This document shows, piece after piece, positions 18,687 to 26,277 of a stretch of DNA of 64,000 nt (positions are counted from its first letter, which is position 1; each line of letters begins with the position of its first letter). Made by a program: the position numbers and the translations under genes. This DNA comes from Acinetobacter sp. 10FS3-1 (GTDB taxonomy: Bacteria; Pseudomonadota; Gammaproteobacteria; Pseudomonadales; Moraxellaceae). Where the stretch lies: NCBI RefSeq assembly GCF_013343215.1, contig NZ_CP039143.1, forward strand, positions 2,294,001 to 2,358,000, in the 5' to 3' direction. The notes under the pieces are model-generated. The model was not told the DNA's origin and did no database searches. It worked only from the letters and a program-made list of their open reading frames with translations.

Positions 18687-20534
18687 TTATTTCAGGTCAT
18701 CTTTTTTCTGAGTAGAATGATCAATATCTATACCAGGTTCGTCCTCACCTGTTGAGCCAAATGGATTATTGGCTGGCGGATGAGCCGGATCAACTTTGAC
18801 TGAATCCGGGACAGCCTGATCGGCATCCGGAGTGACCGAATCAATAGATGCATCATCATCTTGTAGTGGTGCAGTAGTGAGCGTTGCTGGTGTCGTATTC
18901 GACAGATCGTTAGGATCTGAATCTGAACCAGTAGCTCCCGGGGTGGTGAAGGCAGAACCTGTCGTACCTGCCCTATCGGCGACACTTGTACCTGTAGTAG
19001 CAGTCTTGGCGCCTAATCCTGAAAACATGCTATTTTCAGCTTTATCCTTGACTGGATTCGGTTCCTTGGCTTCACGTTTTGCCTTGTCAATCAGATCAGT
19101 CAAGACACGTTCTGCAGGCTGACGACCACCCAGACCAAAAGCCAAGGCAAAGGCAACAGCTACCGCACCCAGCGTCAGACCAAATGCCAGGTTCACGATC
19201 GAATCTGCAATGCCCATTGCACGCAGACCCATGGCAATAACCAGTCCCATGATCAGGACACGTACCAGATTAGCTAACCAGCGTGAACTGTTATATTCAC
19301 CACGTTGTACAATATTTGCCACGATATTGGCCAGCCAGAAACCGATGACCAGAATCACCGCACCCAGCAGAATATTCGCACCAAAATAGATAAACATGGC
19401 AATCAGACCACTGATCTGTTCAAAGCCAAGACGGTTGGCGGCTTCAGAAACCGCGAACAGCATGGTAAACAGAATGATCAGGTAACCCACCACATTGGAA
19501 AGTTTAGTGCTACCAAAGAAACGTTGTACATCAAGCTTGGCTGGAATTTCATCGACACCTGTGCCTGCAACAACTTCTGTGACCAGACGTGCTACCAGTT
19601 TAGAAACCACATAAGCCAAGATCAAAATCAGGGCTGCCGCAATAATATTTGGAATGGCATGCATGATTTCATACAGCATGGCAGTTGCCGGCTCAGAAAT
19701 CGCTTCAATTCCAAGCGCTTCAAAGGCAATGATCAGCGATGTGATAATCACCACTGCAAAGACAAATGAACCCAGTACCTGAGCGACATTCGAGTTCTTG
19801 AAGATCCCGACTTTTTCAGCCTGATGCTGTACATTCAGACTGTTCAGCAAACCCTCCACAATACCGCGGACAATTTTCGCGAGAATATAACCGACAAATA
19901 CAATGACTGCAGCAATGAAAATATTCGGAAGATAACTGACAACGTCTGTCACCATGTTCTGAACTGGCAATAACAGGCCGTCTAATCCGAGGATCGACAA
20001 TACAATTGGCAAGAATAGTAATAAAATTAACCAGTAAACAATTTCACTGATATTCTGGCTAATTGGACTGACGCCAACTTCTGCACTGAGCTTTTCATCC
20101 AGTTGGGTACGGTTCAGCACTTTCTGCAAACCCATTTTCACCAGATTTGCCACTATCCAACCAATAAAGCCGACTGCAATAGCGGCCAGCAATTGTGGAA
20201 TAAATAGCAAGAACTGCTGGATCATGCTACTGAAGGGGTCACTGATCCCTGTCAGGTTCAGCACATTAAATGCACCTATCACAGCAATGATCAGAATCAG
20301 CCAAAAGACGACCCGGGCAATAATGCTTTCCATGTTGGAGCGATGTCCGGTTGCGGTACTCAGATGCCTATTTGTCCCGAGCTTCTGCAAAAGCTTCTTA
20401 ATTCCGGCAGAAACCAGTAGTGCAATGATCCAGCCAACAATTAATATGGCAACTGCACTGATTATGGGATGAAACTGATCCCAATAGTACATGGCATCAT
20501 AGCCCCCGCGTGGACCTCTCATATAATCATTCAT
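18687..20534 (-). CDS. CmpX/MscS-like membrane protein with repeated TM-helix domains
   Basis: A 615-residue inner-membrane protein with about ten to eleven hydrophobic segments in a repeating pattern. Each unit has a long helix followed by a short amphipathic Leu/Lys segment (for example IVGWIIALLVSAGIKKLLQ and FIGWIVANLVKMGLQKVLN). This is the conserved TM-helix repeat found in CmpX and related MscS-superfamily proteins, and the last unit ends FALAFGLGGRQPAERVL, the usual C-terminal signature. Residues ~500-615 are a disordered Thr/Asp/Pro tail. A mechanosensitive or envelope-stress role is inferred from the family. It ends about 35 bp from an upstream hairpin region and may share a transcript with the small gene at 18437. 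Confidence 0.85.
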   Translation of the reverse strand: MNDYMRGPRGGYDAMYYWDQFHPIISAVAILIVGWIIALLVSAGIKKLLQKLGTNRHLSTATGHRSNMESIIARVVFWLILIIAVIGAFNVLNLTGISDPFSSMIQQFLLFIPQLLAAIAVGFIGWIVANLVKMGLQKVLNRTQLDEKLSAEVGVSPISQNISEIVYWLILLLFLPIVLSILGLDGLLLPVQNMVTDVVSYLPNIFIAAVIVFVGYILAKIVRGIVEGLLNSLNVQHQAEKVGIFKNSNVAQVLGSFVFAVVIITSLIIAFEALGIEAISEPATAMLYEIMHAIPNIIAAALILILAYVVSKLVARLVTEVVAGTGVDEIPAKLDVQRFFGSTKLSNVVGYLIILFTMLFAVSEAANRLGFEQISGLIAMFIYFGANILLGAVILVIGFWLANIVANIVQRGEYNSSRWLANLVRVLIMGLVIAMGLRAMGIADSIVNLAFGLTLGAVAVAFALAFGLGGRQPAERVLTDLIDKAKREAKEPNPVKDKAENSMFSGLGAKTATTGTSVADRAGTTGSAFTTPGATGSDSDPNDLSNTTPATLTTAPLQDDDASIDSVTPDADQAVPDSVKVDPAHPPANNPFGSTGEDEPGIDIDHSTQKKDDLK

Positions 20535-20682
20535 GTGTTTTATGCCCTCTTTGTTATCACGCTATTTATCTGAATTTGAAAGCCTTAGAGTTTTAAATAC
20601 TTGGCTTCTTCCTTATACAGCCTGGACTTTATCTATTCAGACGCTCTGGATATGCAGAGCTTAGAAAACACCACAATCCATT

Positions 20683-20715
20683 AAAAAAGCCCCAGTGATT
20701 AACCAGAGCTTTTTT
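20683..20715 (-). terminator. G.U-rich terminator
   Basis: On the minus strand AAAAGCTCTGG pairs with CTGGGGCTTTT, using several G.U pairs, and is followed by a T run. It lies just after the stop of the gene at 20726. Confidence 0.65.
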
Positions 20716-20725
20716 GATCTGTACC

Positions 20726-21022
20726 TTATTGATTAGCCTGTGCAGTATCAGTTGCCGTTGCCGTCGCTTCTGTATCAGTCGCTGTCGCCTCGGTACTTTC
20801 ACCGCCTGTGTTCGGGCCAGTACTCGCAGGAGCTGTCGTCGCTGGTACAGGCGTATTAGGCCGTTCCGCAGGGGAATCTGGCTCCATATCCGCAAACATA
20901 TAGAATAATACGGCGAGCAAAAAGATACCGACTAAAATCAAAATATAGACGGGGATACGTTTTTTCTGTGTAACTTCGTCCTGATGATTTGAAGGTGGTT
21001 TGTTATTAAAATCATTGCCCAT
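20726..21022 (-). CDS. single-span membrane protein with low-complexity tail
   Basis: A ~98-residue protein. A polar N-terminus (MGNDFNNKPPSNHQDE, then KKR) leads into one transmembrane helix (IPVYILILVGIFLLAVLFYM, about residues 24-43). The tail is a Pro/Thr/Ala-rich, repetitive stretch (TEATATDTEATATATDTA). The positive-inside rule puts the tail in the periplasm. The frame can start at 21034, but a GAGG sequence fits the ATG at 21022. No homologue recognised; the tail repeats suggest a spacer or anchor rather than an enzyme. Confidence 0.65.
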   Translation of the reverse strand: MGNDFNNKPPSNHQDEVTQKKRIPVYILILVGIFLLAVLFYMFADMEPDSPAERPNTPVPATTAPASTGPNTGGESTEATATDTEATATATDTAQANQ

Positions 21023-21448
21023 GACCATCCTCACTATTTCTTATTCATAAGTAGATTTTTATCATAACAAGCAGTTAGCGACACTTCTGTGACAAAACAT
21101 GGTGAGATAGTGACGGGATGTAAGTTCTATGTATCAAACGAATGAGTCTGATTTTTGAGCACAGGAATCCGGTTTTAAAGGGGGTTAAACGTTTTTGAAA
21201 ATTTGAATGATTTTTTTTGTGCGATCACCTAGATAGGCTGGGCAAGCGCTCTTGCAACCCTCCCTTATGCTACTTCTACTGATAGCTGTAAGCCCAGATT
21301 CTTCATAGATAAGGGAGACTAAAAATCCTTCCCATCTCCCCTTTGCTCCCGTCCAGGTCATGCCCAGATCGCTAGTAATGAATAGACCTGCGACTTTGCT
21401 TAAAATAAGCTATAATCATTGACCTTATTTTTCATGCATTCGAGCTTT
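21023..21448. other. intergenic region without supported gene
   Basis: About 425 bp between divergent genes. It has a short GC-richer stretch (21235-21390) of unclear origin but no convincing frame or RNA structure. An ATCGCTAGTAAT match to the late 16S rRNA consensus near 21368 is isolated and not rRNA. Confidence 0.4.
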
Positions 21449-21871
21449 ATGGCGTATCGTCAACAGAGTGTATCGCTTGATCTTGACACTGATATTACAC
21501 ATCAGTGTGCTTTGCACTATACTCGTGATCAGCATCTGATTGGAATTATTGAGTTTAGCAAGCCAGGCTATTTGCTACGCTGGCAAGACCTGGAATATTT
21601 CCGTCGCCGTACCGAGGAAATGTCGGTCATGCCCTTTCCTGATTGCATCAATGCCATGGTGATTGATGTGCGAAATGTGGTGGCGTGGCTGGACAATGAA
21701 GTTCCCATTATTCCGTGGCGTTTACTGGAAGAGGATTGCCCGGTGCGTTTGGTTGTACCTGCTGAGCGGATTGAACATTATGCAGGCTTCTTTGAGCCGA
21801 CCTGGCTAACAACCGATGTCGATAGCGCGATTCAGGAAATCCGCGATTTTATGGATATGTTTGTCCACTAA
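21449..21871 (+). CDS. conserved-looking hypothetical protein
   Basis: A ~140-residue soluble acidic protein beginning MAYRQQSVSLDLDTDIT. The visible pattern alternates strands and helices (HLIGIIEFSKPGYLLRW, then INAMVIDVRNVVAWL, then VRLVVPAERIEHYAGFF). This could be a small alpha/beta fold similar in outline to STAS/SpoIIAA-like domains, but no defining motif is present. In-frame starts exist at TTG 21419 and ATG 21434; ATG 21449 has a weak GAG site. A strong terminator follows. Function unknown. Confidence 0.6.
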   Translation: MAYRQQSVSLDLDTDITHQCALHYTRDQHLIGIIEFSKPGYLLRWQDLEYFRRRTEEMSVMPFPDCINAMVIDVRNVVAWLDNEVPIIPWRLLEEDCPVRLVVPAERIEHYAGFFEPTWLTTDVDSAIQEIRDFMDMFVH

Positions 21872-21883
21872 GTGTTGAAGAGC

Positions 21884-21912
21884 AGAAAACCTCCCAATTG
21901 GAGGTTTTTTTA
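21884..21912 (+). terminator. intrinsic terminator
   Basis: AACCTCC pairs with GGAGGTT around CAATT, followed by a seven-T run, 15-35 bp past the preceding stop codon. Confidence 0.8.
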
Positions 21913-21956
21913 TGCCAGAAAGCCTGTTTCTTTTTCCAAAGGAGGAGGCAAAGTAC

Positions 21957-22718
21957 TTACCAGTAATTCTCTACTGCAATATTTCCTTCACCACGACGGT
22001 TCATGCTCAGACCTCGAGCTTTAAGCGCCTCTTTAGTATCTTCTACCATTTGCGGGTTTCCACAGAGCATAATATGGCTACTGGCCGGATTAAATTCGAG
22101 TCCCGCCGCTTTCTCAAGCTGACCATTTTTAATCAGTACGGGTAAACGATCATGCAAAGCAGCATGTGGATCGCGGGTAATAATCGGAATAAATTTAAAG
22201 CCGCGATGACCTTCACCAAAAGTTTCAGCAATTTCCTGGATACGCGTCACATAAGCCAATTCAGCTTCGGTACGCACGCTATATACCAGATGAATATTTT
22301 CGTATTTAATCCAGGTTTCAAAGTCCTGTAGCATTGAAAGAAATGGCGCAAGTCCAGTTCCCGTCCCCAACAGCCATAAGTCTTTAGGCAGTGGCAACTG
22401 ATAACGTGCAAGCGTCAAAAAACCATAAGGGATTTTTTCCAGATACAGCTCATCTCCCACTTTTAAATACTGCAAATGCGAGGTAAATGCCCCCTCCGGC
22501 ACCACAATCGAGAAAAATTCCAGGGTCTCATCAAAAGGTGATGACACGACTGAATAGGCTCGAACGACCAGATGATCTCCGACTTTTAAGCCAATACGCG
22601 CAAACTGCCCGGCCGTAAATTTAAAATGCGCAGGGCGTGTCATAGTGAAACTAAACAGCGTATTGGTCCAACGGTGTACAGATAAAACCTTTTCCAGGCT
22701 AAATTTTTCAATAGACAT
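21957..22718 (-). CDS. fpr: ferredoxin--NADP reductase
   Basis: A 253-residue cytosolic flavoprotein that moves electrons between NADPH and ferredoxin or flavodoxin, supporting Fe-S repair and oxidative-stress defence. The FAD-binding motif is RAYSVVSSP (about residues 53-61), and the NADP-side motif GTGTGLAPFLSML follows near 117-129. The C-terminal MLCGNPQMVEDTKEAL and a terminal aromatic residue (NYW) complete the bacterial subclass I pattern. It is divergent from a LysR regulator with an 85-bp shared promoter, the same arrangement as fprA-finR in Pseudomonas. Confidence 0.94.
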   Translation of the reverse strand: MSIEKFSLEKVLSVHRWTNTLFSFTMTRPAHFKFTAGQFARIGLKVGDHLVVRAYSVVSSPFDETLEFFSIVVPEGAFTSHLQYLKVGDELYLEKIPYGFLTLARYQLPLPKDLWLLGTGTGLAPFLSMLQDFETWIKYENIHLVYSVRTEAELAYVTRIQEIAETFGEGHRGFKFIPIITRDPHAALHDRLPVLIKNGQLEKAAGLEFNPASSHIMLCGNPQMVEDTKEALKARGLSMNRRGEGNIAVENYW

Positions 22719-22742
22719 GATTCAAACGTGGCATCAAAGACT

Positions 22743-22758
22743 ATGCTCATGGTAGCAT
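22743..22758. promoter_or_regulatory. putative LysR-type operator between fpr and finR-like gene
   Basis: A perfect dyad, ATGCT-N6-AGCAT, sits in the 85-bp divergent spacer. It has the length expected of a LysR half-site pair. Binding by the adjacent regulator is inferred from position only. Confidence 0.4.
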
Positions 22759-22803
22759 GACCCTATAATTTATTAATATTTTTTAAATGTTAAGGCTCTA
22801 TTC

Positions 22804-23682
22804 ATGCGCATGACTTTACGCCAGCTGGCTGTTTTTGTAGCAGTTGCTCAAGAAGGCACCGTCACCAAAGCCAGTGATGCAGTCAAACTCACCCAAAGTG
22901 CGGCGAGTATGGCTTTAGCAGATTTAGAAGATGGCCTTGGGGCACCTTTGTTTGATCGGCTCGGAAAACGTTTACAACTGAATGATTTGGGCCGTTTTTT
23001 ACTCCCGCAAGCCCTAGAAATTCTGGGCCGTTGTGAGGCATTTGAGCAAGCAGCTCAAGGCGAGTTACAGAGTATTGATCTACGTCTGGGTGCGACACTC
23101 ACTATTTCAGATTATTTAATGCCTGATCTGATGGCAGGTTTCTTAAAAATTCAGCCCCAAGCGCACTTACAGCTGCAAGTGGGAAATACCAGACAGATGA
23201 TTGAAGCCGTCAATCAGTTCCAGCTGGATCTGGCCTTAATTGAAGGTTCCTGTCATCTGCCGCAGCTGCAATGTATTCCTTGGCGTAATGATGAACTGGC
23301 CGTCTGCTGTGCGCCCGACCACCCTTTGGCACAGCTTGACCGTGCCTTAACGGCAAAAGATTTCAAGTCTGTAGAGTGGATCTTGCGTGAAGAAGGTTCA
23401 GGGACGCGTGAGGTCTTTGACAATGCGATTTTGAAAGATGTTCCTGATGCCAAAATCCGCTTGACGCTGGGTCATAATGAAGCGATTTTAAAAATTGTCG
23501 CAGGTGGGATTGGCATGTCCTGTATTTCCAAACTGGCGGTTGAGCCTTTGCTCGAAAAAGGTCATCTGGTAATTCTGGACACCCCATTCTGGTCACTGAC
23601 CCGCCCCCTGTTTATGCTGGTGCACCGTCAGAAATATCAAGGCCCGGGTCTTAAGGCCTTTATGAAATTCTGTGAAGCTTAG
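22804..23682 (+). CDS. LysR-family transcriptional regulator, FinR-like
   Basis: A ~292-residue DNA-binding regulator. Residues 1-60 form the winged helix-turn-helix (LRQLAVFVAVAQEGTVTKAS, then TQSAASMALADLE). Residues ~90-290 form the two-lobed effector domain. Divergent placement next to fpr matches FinR, which in Pseudomonas activates fprA under oxidative stress; that role is carried over by synteny and not shown here. ATG 22804 and 22810 are both usable. Confidence 0.88.
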   Translation: MRMTLRQLAVFVAVAQEGTVTKASDAVKLTQSAASMALADLEDGLGAPLFDRLGKRLQLNDLGRFLLPQALEILGRCEAFEQAAQGELQSIDLRLGATLTISDYLMPDLMAGFLKIQPQAHLQLQVGNTRQMIEAVNQFQLDLALIEGSCHLPQLQCIPWRNDELAVCCAPDHPLAQLDRALTAKDFKSVEWILREEGSGTREVFDNAILKDVPDAKIRLTLGHNEAILKIVAGGIGMSCISKLAVEPLLEKGHLVILDTPFWSLTRPLFMLVHRQKYQGPGLKAFMKFCEA

Positions 23683-23699
23683 AATTCTGTTGAAATAAA

Positions 23700-23723
23700 A
23701 AAGCGCCGAAGGGCGCTTTTTTT
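23700..23723. terminator. bidirectional terminator overlapping a stop codon
   Basis: AGCGCC pairs with GGCGCT around GAAG, flanked by A and T runs. The stop codon (TAA) of the convergent Excalibur gene lies inside the T run. Confidence 0.85.
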
Positions 23724-24426
23724 AACGGTGAAACTGATGTTCACAAGGAATACCGTCACCATCTCCATCCATCTGGGTACCAGGGCAATGTCGCAAAAAG
23801 AATACCGCTTCATCATAAGAGTGCATCTGGCTACAGTGGGTTCTGCCATCACACTGATAAGGTGACGACACTGAAGTGGAGGAAGTAGTACTTCTAAGAG
23901 GGGTATTGGTGGATACCTCTAAATTCTTCTTAGCTTGTTCGTTTAGGCGTTGTTCAGGTAAATTACCTAAGGCTGCACGTTGTTCTGAAACCAGCCTTTT
24001 TTGTTCTTGTATTAAATACTCAAGTTGCTGTTGCTTTTGTATTTTATAGTTTTGGTATTTTCCATAAGCCAATACAGCAAGTATGACGATAATAACTATG
24101 CCGATACTGATAAACAGTTTAGATAACGCTGGCTTTTTAGGCGGATGATAGAGTGTTGCTCTTTCTACCTGAAGATCATTATGTTGACTGACACTGGGTG
24201 AAGGCGTCTTTTGATATGAAATATCTAAGCGAACAATATGATCCGCTTTAAACTTGCCTTGATCCTCCACAATTAGAAACTTTAACCTTTCCCCAACTTT
24301 TGGTAAAACATTTTTGTTTGGGAAATCTTTTATGTGGAAGAATAAATCTTTTGCTTCCCCTTCAATTTCGATAAAACCAAAACCACGTTCTTGATTATAA
24401 GTTTTGATCTTCCCCTCTTGAAACAT
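23722..24426 (-). CDS. cold-shock domain / transmembrane / Excalibur fusion protein
   Basis: A 234-residue three-part protein. Residues 1-68 are a cold-shock OB-fold with RNP1-like RGFGFIEI and RNP2-like DLFFHIKDF, expected to bind single-stranded nucleic acid in the cytosol. Residues ~100-120 are one transmembrane helix (LFISIGIVIIVILAVLAYG). After a Gln/Lys-rich coiled-coil-like stretch and a Ser/Thr linker, the last ~45 residues are an Excalibur calcium-binding domain (C-x4-C, then GDGDGIPCE). The topology puts a calcium-binding module outside the inner membrane and an RNA/DNA-binding module inside. It is the first of three co-directional cold-shock-domain genes. Function unknown. Confidence 0.85.
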   Translation of the reverse strand: MFQEGKIKTYNQERGFGFIEIEGEAKDLFFHIKDFPNKNVLPKVGERLKFLIVEDQGKFKADHIVRLDISYQKTPSPSVSQHNDLQVERATLYHPPKKPALSKLFISIGIVIIVILAVLAYGKYQNYKIQKQQQLEYLIQEQKRLVSEQRAALGNLPEQRLNEQAKKNLEVSTNTPLRSTTSSTSVSSPYQCDGRTHCSQMHSYDEAVFFLRHCPGTQMDGDGDGIPCEHQFHR

Positions 24427-24572
24427 AAGCAGCTCTTGTATTTGATATTTTGAGTAATTATATTCAGAAATCCTTTAAAATTCTCAAATAAAAAGCACCG
24501 TACGATGCTTTTGTATTTGAATGATGAGACAAATAGCTTAGTAAAATTATAATAGGACGGTTTATACCTAAC

Positions 24573-24710
24573 TTAAATTTCTCCAAAAATCATAAAACCG
24601 ATCGCTGTTACCAGCGCCAACCAGAGTGTGGGGCTAAAGAAAATAGTATGGCGTACTGGAGTAACCATCACTGCAGGAGCTAGAGACGGTAGCGCAACCA
24701 CTTCAGAGAC
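24573..24710 (-). pseudogene. in-frame remnant with membrane helix after amber codon
   Basis: Continuing the reading frame past the TAG at 24711-24713 gives 45 sense codons to a TAA at 24573-24575. The translated part is a short Pro/Val-rich linker and then a hydrophobic helix, FFSPTLWLALVTAIGFMIFG. This matches the layout of the neighbouring protein (cold-shock domain, linker, membrane helix) without the Excalibur domain. It is therefore probably the lost C-terminus of the same gene, separated by a single nonsense change. Confidence 0.55.
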
Positions 24711-24935
24711 CTACTCTTCCTGACGCTTAATATCCAGACGTACCATATTGTCCAGTTGAATCGTATTCTGCTCTTCAATTATTCTAAATTTAAGTCGCTC
24801 CCCGACTTGTGGTGCGATCTCAGAGGAAGGTAGATCCTGTAAGCGAAAATCTAGCTCTTGCGGCTTTTCTATGAGCTCAATCGTTCCAGTCCCACGTCTG
24901 GCATCGTAGCTTTTAATTCTTCCATCTGTAAACAT
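24711..24935 (-). CDS. truncated cold-shock-domain protein (premature amber stop)
   Basis: About 74 residues: a cold-shock OB-fold related to the N-terminus of the gene at 23722 (here MFTDGRIKSY, there MFQEGKIKTY; both have VGERLKF and a VRLDI end). The RNP1 aromatic core is degraded: RGTGTIEL replaces the RGFGFIEI of its neighbour, and FRLQDLP replaces FFHIKDFP, so nucleic-acid binding is doubtful. The start at 24935 is chosen by alignment with that paralogue; an ATG at 24959 would add eight residues without a ribosome site. Immediately after the TAG the same frame stays open for 45 more codons (next entry), so this looks like a shortened membrane-anchored protein. Confidence 0.6.
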   Translation of the reverse strand: MFTDGRIKSYDARRGTGTIELIEKPQELDFRLQDLPSSEIAPQVGERLKFRIIEEQNTIQLDNMVRLDIKRQEE

Positions 24936-25094
24936 GATATATGTCCCTAGATCATTCAACAGATGCGTATTTTATATGGAAAGGCTCAAAGGATATTGTT
25001 GAGCTTTGGTGAGTATTTTATTGTTTTAGTAACGCTATACAGAACTTGGATTACACAAGCTCCTACAAATCACGTTAGCCTAATACTCAAATAA

Positions 25095-25120
25095 AAAAAG
25101 AGGCTCTAAAGCCTCCTTCT
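25095..25120 (-). terminator. terminator after third cold-shock gene
   Basis: On the minus strand AGGCTTTAGAGCCT-type pairing (GAGGCT with AGCCTC) is followed by a seven-T run, 25-45 bp past the stop at 25143. Confidence 0.7.
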
Positions 25121-25142
25121 GGATGTATTTTCCAAGCAAAAA

Positions 25143-25436
25143 TTAACGCTTTAAATTCGACAATAGGGCTGAGGTAATCGAAGTATTGACTGCTACCGCT
25201 TTGGCTTTTTTGGCTTTCTTGGATTTGTCTTCTACACGTTCAATTTTGATGGCTTTGTAGCGATCTCCATTTTGAACTACATTAAATTTTACCCGGTCAT
25301 TGCGTTTCGGTTCACCTGAGTCAGCAGGGAAATCCGAGATATGAAAAAATATCTCACCTTCAGGTGAAGAAATAAAACCAAATCCTTTTTCTGGATTGTA
25401 CTGTTGTACTTTTCCTTGATATTGCTCGGAAGTCAT
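25143..25436 (-). CDS. cold-shock-domain protein with basic tail
   Basis: A ~97-residue protein. Residues 1-65 are a cold-shock OB-fold with intact RNP1 (KGFGFISS) and RNP2-like (IFFHISDF) motifs, so single-stranded RNA or DNA binding is likely. The tail is Lys/Ala-rich (DKSKKAKKAKAVAV), longer than in minimal CspA proteins. An ATG at 25442 is in frame, but the AGGGG sequence touches it and is correctly spaced for the ATG at 25436. Of the three neighbouring cold-shock proteins this one has the best-preserved motifs. Confidence 0.85.
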   Translation of the reverse strand: MTSEQYQGKVQQYNPEKGFGFISSPEGEIFFHISDFPADSGEPKRNDRVKFNVVQNGDRYKAIKIERVEDKSKKAKKAKAVAVNTSITSALLSNLKR

Positions 25437-25474
25437 AAACATCCCCTACTCTGCTTCTGTCAGTATTCAGTATA

Positions 25475-25500
25475 TAAAAAAGAGGCCCTAAAAGCCCCTT
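25475..25500 (-). terminator. terminator after upp
   Basis: On the minus strand AGGGGC pairs with GCCTCT (one G.U) around TTTTAGG, followed by six T, beginning about 20 bp past the upp stop. Confidence 0.7.
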
Positions 25501-25519
25501 TCCTGTGCATTTTTAACCA

Positions 25520-26155
25520 TTAGTCTTTTTGAACTGAACCAAAAATCTTGTCACCTGCATCACCTAGACCCGGCACAATATAACCATTGTGATCTAAGCC
25601 TTTATCAATGGCAGCAGTGAAAATCACCACATCCGGATGTGCTTCTTCAACCCGCTTAATTCCTTCAGGCGCCGCCACCAGCACCATGACCCGAATATCT
25701 TTACAGCCATTTTCTTTGAGTACATCAATTGCCGCAACCAGTGATGAACCTGTCGCCAGCATTGGATCAATGATCATGGCAATCCGGTTTTGTACATCTG
25801 GAACCAGTTTTTTATAATAGGTACGCGCTTCCAGTGTTTCTTCATCGCGTTCCAGCCCCAGTACAGATACTTTGGCACTTGGAATCAGATTCAGGAAACC
25901 GTCCAGCATCCCAATCCCTGCACGCAAAATCGGTACAACGGTGATTTTTTTACCCGCAATGCGGTCAACTTTGACTGCACCATCCCAACCGTCAATTTTA
26001 TGCTCAACCATTGGTAAGTCTTTGGTTGCTTCATAGGTCAGCAGCATGGTCACTTCTTGTGCCAGCTCACGGAAATTTTTCGTGCTGATATCGGCACGAC
26101 GAAGCAGACCTAATTTATGTCGGATCAAAGGATGACGAATTTCATGGATAGCCAC
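25520..26155 (-). CDS. upp: uracil phosphoribosyltransferase
   Basis: Salvages uracil with PRPP to give UMP; cytosolic. The 211 residues match the family length. Visible motifs are [14 protein letters not shown], the PRPP-binding loop [17 protein letters not shown] (around residues 128-144) and the uracil-binding C-terminus [16 protein letters not shown]. Translation starts at GTG (26155) within CCCGTGGCTATCC, preceded by a GGTG-type site. It is separated from nuoN by a terminator, so it probably has its own promoter. Confidence 0.96.
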   Translation of the reverse strand: MAIHEIRHPLIRHKLGLLRRADISTKNFRELAQEVTMLLTYEATKDLPMVEHKIDGWDGAVKVDRIAGKKITVVPILRAGIGMLDGFLNLIPSAKVSVLGLERDEETLEARTYYKKLVPDVQNRIAMIIDPMLATGSSLVAAIDVLKENGCKDIRVMVLVAAPEGIKRVEEAHPDVVIFTAAIDKGLDHNGYIVPGLGDAGDKIFGSVQKD

Positions 26156-26223
26156 GGGAGAACACCTAAAAGGGTAAAACTAAATTTCTACCATTATAGA
26201 GGCTTTTGTTGATTTTTATAAAT

Positions 26224-26252
26224 AAAAAAGCCCCCAATCATGGAGGCTTTTT
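26224..26252 (-). terminator. terminator of the nuo operon
   Basis: AAGCC.CCA pairs with TGGAGGCTT with one mismatch; on the minus strand it is followed by a T run. It lies 25-50 bp beyond the nuoN stop. Confidence 0.75.
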
Positions 26253-26277
26253 TGTAATAGCTTAGTCAGGCACGAAA

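Noticed and set aside
21362..21385. ATCGCTAGTAAT match to the 3' part of 16S rRNA
   Set aside because: Only about 12 bases match and the flanks do not follow rRNA; not an rRNA fragment.
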